This document shows positions 9,125 to 17,662 of a DNA stretch of 17,662 nt, piece by piece. The number at the start of each line of letters is the position of its first letter. Positions within the stretch are counted from its first letter, which is position 1. The position numbers were made by a program, and so were the translations under genes. The notes beneath the pieces are model-generated. The model was not told where the DNA came from, made no database searches, and saw nothing but the letters and a program-made list of their open reading frames with translations. The stretch lies in assembly GCA_027604505.1 (NCBI GenBank), contig JADIIX010000269.1, positions 1 through 17,662 on the forward strand, read 5' to 3'. This DNA comes from Gonapodya sp. JEL0774 (lineage: Eukaryota > Monoblepharomycota > Monoblepharidomycetes > Monoblepharidales > Gonapodyaceae).

Positions 9125-12100
9125 TCAATCAAAACTCTGGTTCTGGGCTTTGACCAAATTGGTGATTTCTTTTCTGTCCTTTAGCCAGGTACTGAATGCC
9201 ACTCTTTCCCTCGTTCCTACTTCTCCTGCGCCTTGACTACTCACAGTGTCAAGGGTTGCCGCCGGCGCGGATCCAGTACCTCCTATACGTGATGCAGTAG
9301 CGCTTGAGGTGGAGGAATCCGATGTGTCATGTTGGAGAGGTGCGAGGAGCTGGTCACTCCCAACGGTATTATGATCACTTCCGTTCGAATCCGGCAAATC
9401 GTCAAGAATAGCCCATTCTTCGAGGAGATATCCTGCAAAGCATACTAAAAAGAAGTAGCTGGGAAGGTAGGCACGCAACGATCTGGTGTTAGCCAAATCT
9501 TCTTCATGCAATATCAGAGGACCACTGCAGCTAGTCTTCTCACCGAATCAAATAGTTCAGCCCAACCTCCATCGTGGCCTCCCACTTCTTACTTCTCATT
9601 TCCATCGCTCCCAATTTGACCTTAAAATCGTATATTGCAGTCCTCAAGTTCTGCATGTGATCGCACAAGTCCACGGCCCTATCTGTCAATTGTTTGGCGA
9701 TCCTACCGTAGGGCAATACGGCAATAAGCTGCATTACAATGCGGTATTCACCGTTGACATAACGACGGCGAGCAAGTTCGGATTCGGAATGGTTTGCATC
9801 GGTTGCCGGTTCAGTGGGAGGGTTTATGTCCATCACGAGATGTTCGTTGCCAACAATCATTTCCATAAGGACAGCAGTTATCATACCGGTAGTGGTGCGG
9901 CCGCGTCTGATTGTGTTTACAAGCTCAAGCATGTCATGTGAGATAGTGCGGCGATGATTCCGAAATGTACATACCCCATCTGGCAATTGAATATTGGATC
10001 CGCATTGTGACGCCTCTTCATGAGTCGATCCAATAAAATGTCGAATACGTCTGGGATCGGCGCTTGCTCGTCGGTGATCGGTACACGAAGATAATCGATT
10101 TTGTATCCCTCGGCGACGACGGACTGGAAGAGCTCGAGAGGCGTTAAGATATCCTCCTCGCACACAGTCTCCCAGACAGGCTGCACGACAGGCGCATCGA
10201 TAAATGTGATGTAGGCATCGAACACACTCTCCAAAAGACATACCACAATTTCGAAACCCGAAGGCTTGACTTCTTCATCGTGAAGAAGTATTCTTCCTCC
10301 GTACTTCTTAATCTCCTGGATAAGGTCTCCTTTCATTCTTTCCTCCATCATCTCCACCCGTTCCTTTGCGATTCCCGTTGTTTCCAGATTCCGAGTTGCA
10401 TCCCTCCAGTCCCTTAGCACAAATGGACGCAAGTCATCTTTGAAAGGGATGTAAATAACTGGCTCCTCCCGCATTGAGGTCCACAGGAGCCAGCGGGAAC
10501 CGTTTTGGTCGGCATCGCATTTTCGAGCGATACGGCGGATCCCTTCCCTCGTGGGCATGGCCGTGCCAAACAATGTGGGATTAACAAGCGTCCAAAGGGG
10601 TTTTGGGGAGTGGGACAAATATGGCGGGGTACTTGGTGATGTTGGTATTGAGTTTGGACTTGATAGTGTTGCTACTCGAAGCGTCACAGTGGGTAGTTTG
10701 ATGTTGTCGGTACCTGGAACCTGCATATCATAGGACTGTCGACGAGTGGATGATCGCCGTGGAGTTTTCCTGGGTTGCAAAAGCCCACTGTCTTTCTTCG
10801 TGGGGGTCGCTGGAACGCTGTTGCTCTCCAGTTTCACAGCACCAGGAGCAACTATCCCCTTTGCCGCCGCACTCGCTGGCGGGAAAACAACTCCTTGTAT
10901 AACTTGCAGGGCTTGAGATCGAGCCATTGCTAGGTCGACTCGTCTGTAGTTTGGTGCACCATCAATTCGCTCAGGAAGAGTGAGCTTTTGAGCGCCCTGT
11001 TGATGCCCCGAAAGAATCAATCCGTGTCAAGGATCACAATTCCTTCGATATATGGTACTCACCGGAAATAGATCGGCCTTCACAATGGTCTGTGGTCCCA
11101 GAACCTGTCCGCATCGAGAGTTTACCACCTGCACAACTTCAGTGGTAAGTGCAACACCATCACCAGGTTTTAGGTGCTAAAACCAGCCCAGCTCAATCGA
11201 GAGTAGCATTGCATAATTGTATCACTGAGACCACTTACGTCCACGGGGGTGATCACCGTCACAGATTCCGCTTGTAACAACTCATGATGCATCGTTTTAA
11301 GCTCCTTATGTCTGTCTACCCATGCTGAAAATGGTTCCAGCTCATCCAAGAGAGTTGGCTCTTGCTCGTTTAGATACGCCTGGAAGATTATAAGAACAAA
11401 GTAGCGTCGAAGATGAATGACTCCCCGACGGACTAAGGGGTAGGAAGGCCATGGGGATTCGTTTCCTCCCACTCATTCACCGAACAGGTACCAGAAATCA
11501 TACATACCTGCTCTTCGCTTAGGAATGGCTTCCGTTTCTGTTTCCGCTTTCACTCTCCATTGGTTAATTGTATCACGCAAGTTGACGAACTGAGCACAAG
11601 TGTCGATTGCATCATCAACGACCTGTTTGATTTCTAAGCCGTTTCGAATGACACGAAGAAGTGAGTGAATTATGGGATACGAATGGTGGCTAGCTTGCGT
11701 CGCCGATGGAACAGGCTTGGTTCCGTTCAACCAGTGAATCACAAGTGATGCCATCACAGTTCCTGTTGTGCTCCGACCCAGCCCAACTTGGCAGTTGAGC
11801 ACAAATGCCACTTCGCGCAAGTCGGATGTCGCAATTAATCTGAGGATCATCTCAAAGTCGCCTATCTCAGGAGGATTCTCTGCCGTCACCGGAACTCTGT
11901 AGTAAGAGATGGGACACCCTTCTTCCTGTTGAAGTCTGGTGGCGACCTCGCGAGGTGTGAGAACATCATCGTCACGAACGTCTTCCCAGTGTGCCGAAAT
12001 GGTTCCTTCAGGAGTCTCTCCATGTAGAAGTACTCGTCCTTCGTAAGTGTAAACCTCCTTAAGAACATCTTCTTTCAACTTCTCTTCGATGTTCTCCAGT

Positions 12101-15100
12101 CTTTGAGGATTGATTCCAGCATATGATCGAATGTTCCTGATCGTGAAATACTGATCTCTAAGAACGTAAGGAACAGAATTCACATATGCGAGAGGTTCTT
12201 CTCGTAAATTACTAGCGATTGAGTTAGTGTTTATGCGAGAAGAACAGTGCGGTCGTGTGGTATACGTACATCCATACAACCGAAGTGGGTTGGGTCGGAT
12301 GGGTGGGATTGTCCGTTTTGAGAATTTTCTCAATTACGTTCTTCATGCCTTTGATGGTGGGCTGAGCAACACCATACAGGCTTCATCAAGTGAACGACGG
12401 CGAATATGTGAGATCAAACTCTCAGGCTTATCGACAGTTAGGAAGTACCTCATTCCTCCGATTTTGCGGAAGTTGGCTGCTCCTTCAATAACCTCCCCTC
12501 CACTAGACACCCAATTCCCCCATTGATCGATTTTGAGAATCGTCTGACTTGTAAGAACACTCCCTGATCGACTTTTCGTTACAAAGTTCTCCAGCTCCAT
12601 CCCAACTACCGCCGTCTCACTTGCCCGCCATCGGAACATGGAGAGAGGCCCACCGCCCAGTGAAGAGGGAGTAAGAATAGAAAGATCCTCCACGGGGCGA
12701 AATAGAAATAGCAGGCGACTTGGATTGTTTTTCCTCCTGATAGTCTCGAGAATAGACAGAATCTCTGACGATAGACGATGTGCCTGGTGTCGAGGATTGA
12801 TACTCTCATAATTGCAGGGCTGCTCACTCACCAGTTCGCCCTTTCATCCACTGCGAGAATGTTGCAATCCATTCCCAGTTCTTACTGTCCTGCTGTCTAC
12901 CTCCGAAACATTCCGCCACATATCCGGCGAAAGCCAAAAGATAGAAGTATCGCTGAAAACATCCTACGGCATCTTCCAGCTCCTCTGCGTCTCCGTCTAC
13001 GGCGTAACGCACTCGATGAACGAGCACCACCTCACGTAAATTGACGATCATATCGCAACGATCAATGATGGAATCCAGAGCACGCTTGGAGGCAGAGCCG
13101 TGTTCAAGCACGGACGCCAACTGCAAGATTGGGTGGTATTGACCAAGAACGGCAGCACGAAGATTGGACAACAGGGGTCCCGGTCTCGAAAGAGCAGACT
13201 CAAGTGCCGATCCCCGATCCATCCTTCCTCTCAGAGCAGTTTCCAACACTGATACTAGCCTCAGAACAGCACGGGCCGATATCTCAGAACCCTCCATGTC
13301 CACAAGAGGGTCGCGCTGGACAGCGGTCGGCAGAGCCGGTGTGGAAGTCCCAAAACTTCGAGGACGCAGAGGAACAGGTGATGATGAAAGAGAAGGAGTA
13401 GAAGGGCGGCGGGGGGACGGGGACGAGGACATTCCTGTGTGTGCTGGCTGATTGAAGTTCGTCCTTATAGAAAATGGGTCGGGAAGACCGACAGACATAA
13501 CTTGCTGACGACGAATGAGAAGAGCAACGACCATAGAAAAGGTAGCTAGTTGAAGTAAAGCGAGGAACGTGTCCGCACGCGTTGGATAGGCAAACGCGGA
13601 GAAGGATTCTTACTTCGCCCAGCGCCAACACCGCAATTGAACATGATTGGATCTTCCAACCTTGCGTCTTTCAATGCCGAAATGTATCCATCCAATGTGT
13701 CGTCACCAGGCGCCTAGCAATTCATGGCAATTTCGGTATGCAAGCTCCAATGAGATTTGCAAACAGGACCACTCCAGGTCATTGAACATTTCACCTTCTC
13801 AGGACTCATAGGCACTCGGACGTATTTCACTCGCCATCCTTGCTCCCGAAAACCGTCGAAGACTTCCCTCGGTGTTTTTACTTCAGACGCTGCAATCCAG
13901 CTCGGCACTACCTTTCCAGGCTCCACTTCATCGTGAGCCAGCACCACACCACCCCGCAACTGAGCTTCGCGGAGAATGTCCGCTTTAAGACGAAGCTCCA
14001 AGTGCTCGAGGCGAGCCGAAGAGATTCCGGAAAAGGTTGAGAGATTGACCAGCGGGCTTTGTGATGATCGAAGGCAAAATGGTTTGCTGTTCAGGTAGCA
14101 ATGAGGTACCGATGTTCAGAATGCTGCGACCTCTAAGCCGTGCAAACTGAACCCAGCCACCCACCCATTCAAGTAGACGAGCGGCTCTTCTCTGGTACTT
14201 AGCCAAAAACACGTCGGCTTCTCTATCTCCAAATCCTCGTGTACTTGCGGTAGTCCTTCACCACACTTACGAATTGATGAAGTTGGGAATGTATACACAG
14301 TTCCACTTGGAGCACATCCCAGTAACGTTAAAACAGTTGCTACACCGCCAGTAGTAGGTTGCGCGGAACCAAAAATTCGAAGTTCCGTGGGCCGAAAATT
14401 TGGCGCCCCTTGCAAATGGAAAGGAATGTAAGGGCTAGCAGCTTGAAATTCGCATCAAGCGTATAATTTAAATGAAGTACTACAAATAAATCGATTGATA
14501 CAAAGAAAATCGTCAACGAATCTCTCACCAGCGACAAAGTGGTCACTCTTGATAACCATCTCTCTGCTCAGAACAGTGCCAGAGCGGTTTTTCACAACAC
14601 TTTCCACTAAGGATAGAAACTGCGCTGGTTCCCAGAGCCACTGATGTAGGTTGTAATTGCGAGGTGGAAGAGCTGGGCCAGACGGTGCTAAAGGGCTGAC
14701 CAATCCGGGGCTCGCGGGGCTTGAAGGTCTGACTTGGTCTAACACCCGGTAATATGGCGCAGCACTTTGCGTTGTTAGAACAACGCGGTCGCTGGGTCTA
14801 TCTGGAGATGGGGATGCATCATTAACAGAGTCTGTCCGAAGTTGTGATCGTCCCGTTTGCCTGCCGATTTCCAAGGACCGACTAGGTACGAGCTTCGGGG
14901 AGGAACTATTAGAATGAGATGGAGAGGTGCTCATTGGAGAATACGTGAGAGTTTCCGGGAGGAGTGAGCGTGGAGAACTGCGGTTTGGTTTCGGAGTGGT
15001 CCCCTTGTCCCGGAGCTCAGACGAGTCGTCTGTTGATGGTGGGAACAGTGCTTCAAGCGAATTTAATGGTCCACTGTCTGCAACATCTTTTCGGATCCCG

Positions 15101-15351
15101 GAAAAGCTCGGAACACGAGCAGTGCGGGCGAAATCAAGCTGACGTGGGTTCTCATTGGGGCCTCCTGTGCTGACATCGCTAGAAACCGACGCGAGCACTG
15201 ATCGCCCATATTTCTCTCGATCTGTATTCAGAGCGCGTGATAGAAGTCCGGGCGTTTTCTGAGACGAAGTCGTCGTTGAGGTGTTCATCAAATTGATCAT
15301 TGAGCCATCACCCGAGCTGCTGCCACTTCGGTTTGGAGGATTAGAGGCCAT
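9125..15351 (-). CDS. Paladin-like protein with three tandem PTP-like phytase modules
   Basis: Fourteen exons read on the minus strand: 15351-14529, 14408-14165, 14086-13795, 13713-13614, 13545-12832, 12764-12449, 12380-12270, 12211-11508, 11432-11239, 11176-11063, 10996-10244, 10180-9975, 9906-9544, 9482-9125. They sum to 5292 nt (1763 aa) with every phase closing. Residues 1 to about 250 are Ser/Pro-rich and probably disordered. Three modules follow, each with the order I.SD..(G)APNFR, T.REEP..Y(I)NG.P(Y)VLRD, LE..EERLK.D, GR.LLH.E, TP.E......G....Y.RVP(I)T, and a CX5R loop (Cys480, Cys1007, Cys1521). Paladin family members have this layout and belong to the PTP-like phytase class, so phosphate hydrolysis on inositol phosphates or phospholipids is possible, but substrate and activity are inferred. 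There is no signal peptide or membrane segment. A Ser/Thr/Pro-rich insert precedes TLFGTAMPT in module 3. The gene has its own promoter side at 15352-15875. Confidence 0.92.
9897..9985 (-). other. CX5R phosphatase loop of module 3, split by an intron
   Basis: The spliced protein reads IFNCQMGRGR followed by TTTGMITAVL, with Cys1521 and Arg1527. Intron 9974-9907 (68 nt, donor GTATGT, acceptor TCAG) cuts the Gly codon inside the loop. Without splicing the loop is destroyed, so this module depends on correct removal of that intron. Confidence 0.88.
11773..11793 (-). other. CX5R phosphatase loop of module 2
   Basis: The protein reads FVLNCQVGLGR followed by STTGTVMASLV, with Cys1007 and Arg1013, all within one exon. 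Asn again replaces the usual His before Cys. Confidence 0.88.
13615..13635 (-). other. CX5R phosphatase loop of module 1
   Basis: The protein reads IMFNCGVGAGR followed by TTFSMVVALL, with Cys480 and Arg486. The intron starting at 13613 follows one base after the Arg codon. The Gly spacing fits a PTP P-loop. The His that precedes the Cys in classical HCX5R enzymes is Asn here. Confidence 0.85.
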
Positions 15352-15875
15352 ACCCCGCGAGAATTGCAGAAATGAACGTGTTTTATGGAGAGAACTCAGT
15401 TAGATTGGATGTTTTGGAGGACATGGGTTATTTATGACATTAATCAGACGCGCGCCGCCCTCCCCGGCCCCCGCAGATTCATGAACTTGTTTCGCTACTC
15501 TTCGAGTCGCATTTAAAGGTAGCATTTTATAATCCCAATACTATTTGGTAAACTCGAAGCTCAGGTGAGTCTCTCTCAGTTCGTTTCTGTCTCGGTCTGT
15601 CTTCTCGCTGCTCCATATTGGATAGCTACATCCGAGAATCTGATGGCCTTGCAAACGCAGAAAGTGATGTTGATGAATGCAGCGCGCGAGGGGTAACTTT
15701 ACCGCCCCGAATTGTCTGCATCGTCGGCCTCCATGTTCTTCTCCTTCCTCTCCCCTTCTTTCCCCTCCCCCAAACACCACATGCCCATTCAAACAAACAC
15801 CCGCGCATATCAACCCCAAAACGTCAAAGGAGATCCCATCACGGCGACCCACCACTCAATTCAACGTCAAAACCA
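15352..15875 (-). other. Intergenic region between PRP3 end and paladin-like start
   Basis: About 520 bp holding the PRP3 3' UTR and the promoter and 5' UTR of the paladin-like gene (both minus strand). A C/G-rich stretch near 15450-15476 (gacgcgcgccgccctcc) and an A/T-rich stretch around 15426-15450 are visible. No TATA box or known factor site can be claimed. Open frames here are short and unlike known proteins. Confidence 0.5.
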
Positions 15876-17231
15876 CTACGCACTTTGCGATGCCAACACC
15901 GCACTCTTTGTCAGATCCCAATACTGCACAGCGTTGTGCACCTCCAGAAGCTCCTTGACTTTTCCCTCTGTTGGACATTGATGTATCCGAAACCTCCTGA
16001 ACTGCCGATCTTTCACCTCGCCTTCCCACATCAATTGACACTCGTTCTTCTTTGTAGTGCCGTCGGTGGCATCGCCTTCACCGGAAGGTTGCTCCGCTGG
16101 TGGTTTCGTAACATCGTCGTCACTGTCGCTGTTCTCGTCGTCCTGTGGGGCCTGTATGCGTGACCCCGACCAATCGATTCGTCTGAGCATAAGCTTTTTG
16201 TAGAATTTGATGGCCTTGGCGGTGCCTTCGACAACCACGAGACACTGGATGGGGGATCGGATGCCAATACCGGTGATTTGGAGTTGAGTGGCGTTCTGTT
16301 CAACTTTAAGTCGGTGAAGTTTACTTTCGAGGTCGTTTATTCTGGGGTAATGAGTGACGGGATTGCGCGAGCAGGTGAAGATGATGAATGAGAAAACATT
16401 CAGGTCACCATGGACTAAACAAGCAACCTCCGATAAGCCTTATCACAAGGCCTTCACTTTCGGTATAAACTAATCTCCCCATCACATCACTCTCCACGTT
16501 CCCCGGTCTCCCGCCTCCCGCCTCGCTCCCACCACACCATCCCAACAACGACCAAACCGGCCACAACGAAAAACTCACCTAAACACCGCCACATGCACCG
16601 TCGTCTTATCCGTCCCGATCAGCTTTGCAAGTTTCTTCTGCCTTCTCTCCACCTCGCCCAACTTCTTGGCCGCATTATGCTGCTTGTGTGCTTGCCGTCT
16701 GGCCTCCATCTGCTTCCTCACCTCTGCTTCCACCTTGGTCGGATCCTGGACGGCCTCGTTGCCCAACACGCGCATCATGTTGGAGATCCGAACTTTGGGC
16801 GGGTCGGGGGGCAAGAGACCCAAGCGGATCTGGTCCTGCTTTTCCCGTTGCCGTTCCATGCGGTTTTGTCGGCGAAGCTTCCGTTGTTCTTTTTTGGTGA
16901 GCATGAGGGGTTTCGGGGCCGTTGCTCCGGATTCCAATGGTGGTGGGAGCGGGACAGGATGTTGGATGTACACGGTGATGATGGATCCTTGGTCAGGGTC
17001 GAGTTTGAGGGAGTTTGTGTCGAGGTCGGCGTAGGTGCCGGTGGCAAGGAGGGGAACGTCCCACCATTCGACGTCGGGAGGTGGGTCACGCTGGCGTACG
17101 CGATGGGGATTGGAGTGGGGTACGGGGGAAAATTCGCAGTGAGGTAATCGACAAAGAGCGAAATGAAACACTACCGTGATGGCATCACACTCCACCACGC
17201 TACAAAGCTCCCCCTCTTCCTCATCCTCCAA
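15876..17231 (-). CDS. PRP3: Prp3, U4/U6 snRNP splicing factor (C-terminal part; 5' end unresolved)
   Basis: Firm exons are 17090-16579 and 16341-15876, joined across a 237-nt intron, giving about 325 residues. A likely further exon ends at 17175 (intron 17174-17091, 84 nt, stop-free). The PRP3 domain is clear: RDPPPDVEWWDVPLL, LTKKEQRKLRRQ, QIRLGLLPPDPPKVRISNMM, VLGNEAVQDPTKVEAEVRKQ. It is followed by VHVAVFR/INDLESKLHRLKVEQN and QLQITGIG, then the C-terminal DUF1115 part with VVVEGTAKAIKFYKKLMLRR, CQLMWEGEVKDRQFRRFRI, CPTEGKVKELL and QYWDL. Known Prp3 binds the U4/U6 duplex in the tri-snRNP in the nucleus. An acidic, Ser/Asp-rich spacer interrupts the last domain, as in other eukaryotes. 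Roughly 300 N-terminal residues expected from homologues are not identified here; they may lie right of the window or be hidden by the G/C tract. Confidence 0.93.
16342..16578 (-). other. Long last intron of PRP3 (237 nt)
   Basis: The donor is GTGAGT and the acceptor CCCCAG; the splice rebuilds an Arg codon and joins HVAVF to INDLESKLHRL, in line with the family. It is about three times longer than the usual intron here. Inside, on the transcribed strand, are box-C-like GTGATGT (16490-16484), CCGA (16463-16460), GTGATAA (16446-16440) and CTGA (16403-16400), discussed as a finding. Confidence 0.75.
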
Positions 17232-17235
17232 ACTC

Positions 17236-17662
17236 TAATGATCCTCTGCATCCATTTCTACACTATAACCCTCTCCTATGCCGAAAAACAAGTACATGTG
17301 TTTCAAACCCTTCCCTCAATGAAGAATTCGAGACACGGCTTCCACCGCGAACCAACCCTTCCTCTAACCCTTACTCCCTCCCACTGTCTTTCGAAGACGC
17401 GTCCACCAGACCAACACCATCATCGCTGTAGATCGCATCGAAACTCGACCTCCCCCCGGCCAAACGTCGCCCCCCCACTCTCCCCTCGACGCCGTTCCAT
17501 CCTCCCCATCCCGCCGCCGACCCGGGGCCGCCCGGGGCCCCCCCCCGGCGGGGCCCACCCCACGGGGGGGGCCGGGGCCCCAGGCGGAGGTAGGAGTGGG
17601 GCGATCGTTGTGTCTGTGGTTTGAGGCACGGTATTCGTCCCAACGCCGCTTGAGCTTGAACT
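17236..17662 (-). other. Unresolved right edge, possible PRP3 5' exons or another gene
   Basis: The minus strand shows a plausible donor (GTAAGG near 17367) after a frame reading SSFDAIYSDDGVGLVDASSK. A possible acceptor lies at about 17233, leading to LEDEEEGELCSVVECDAIT and then the firm PRP3 exon. Further right a frame reads FKLKRRWDEYRASNHRH before it enters the G/C tract. None of these matches the conserved N-terminal part of Prp3 that I know, so they may be diverged Prp3 exons, another gene, or frames spoiled by sequence errors. Confidence 0.35.
17511..17588. repeat. Extreme G/C homopolymer tract
   Basis: Nearly 80 bp made almost only of runs of C and G (up to 9 in a row), with partly palindromic cccgggg-type units and just a few A residues. 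The surrounding sequence is of ordinary composition. It is either a low-complexity tract or a poorly called stretch. Confidence 0.8.

Noticed and set aside
9030-9236. Plus-strand frame with a CPFCKGTGH zinc-finger-like string
   Set aside because: It is short, has only one Cys pair, and overlaps the antisense of a firm coding exon; likely chance.
9381-9394. tRNA T-loop-like string ccgttcgaatccgg
   Set aside because: It lies in the last coding exon of the paladin-like gene and no acceptor stem, D-arm or anticodon arm can be placed around it.
12343-12448. Direct read-through of the paladin-like exon ending at 12449
   Set aside because: Reading through leads to a stop, while splicing 12448-12381 restores LYGVAQPTIKGMKNVIE, which fits the family in module 2.
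15618-16163. Plus-strand 181-codon frame
   Set aside because: Most of it is antisense to the well-supported last PRP3 exon; a shadow frame.
16593-17147. Plus-strand 184-codon frame and neighbours
   Set aside because: Antisense to the conserved PRP3 domain exon, which has clear family motifs on the minus strand.

Overview
The window looks like nuclear DNA of a filamentous fungus, most likely a basidiomycete of the mushroom group. The evidence is three protein genes interrupted by many short introns (mostly 58-82 nt, with GTRNGT-like donors and CAG/TAG/AAG acceptors), fungal-type versions of Rrp9 and Prp3, and decayed Ty1/copia and PIF/Harbinger-like elements. No bacterial operon structure, CRISPR array, tRNA or rRNA gene was seen. 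The genus cannot be told from the sequence alone.

Left part (1 to about 5000) is a transposon graveyard. Positions 1-2255 (minus strand) hold a truncated Ty1/copia pol: a GAG-pre-integrase piece, an integrase core with its D,D,E residues in one open frame, a decayed linker, and the first part of a reverse transcriptase broken by frameshifts and cut by the left window edge. No gag, protease or LTR was found. Next comes a broken plus-strand gene with an HMG-box-like segment and a charged coiled-coil tail (2337-3409). It lies tail to tail with a minus-strand PIF/Harbinger-like transposase relic (3433 to about 4080) that has lost the part of its core carrying the first catalytic Asp. A further decayed minus-strand protein of unknown family lies at 4386-4985. 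Positions 4986-6371 hold no gene I can name.

Right part (6372-17662) is gene-dense and conserved. RRP9 (plus strand, 7 exons, 6372-8711, 556 aa) encodes the U3 snoRNP WD40 protein used in 18S rRNA processing. It converges on a very large minus-strand gene (14 exons, 9125-15351, 1763 aa) with three tandem paladin/PTP-like phytase modules, each with a CX5R phosphatase loop. Upstream on the same strand is PRP3 (15876 to about 17231 and beyond), a U4/U6 snRNP splicing factor whose 5' end is not resolved. The exon joins of RRP9 and the paladin-like gene were worked out by hand; all phases close and the totals divide by three.

The most notable object is the triple-module paladin-like phosphatase. 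Other points worth a look are the convergent HMG-box/transposase pair, two introns much longer than the others (RRP9 intron 2 and the last PRP3 intron), and an extreme G/C tract near the right edge that may be an assembly problem.
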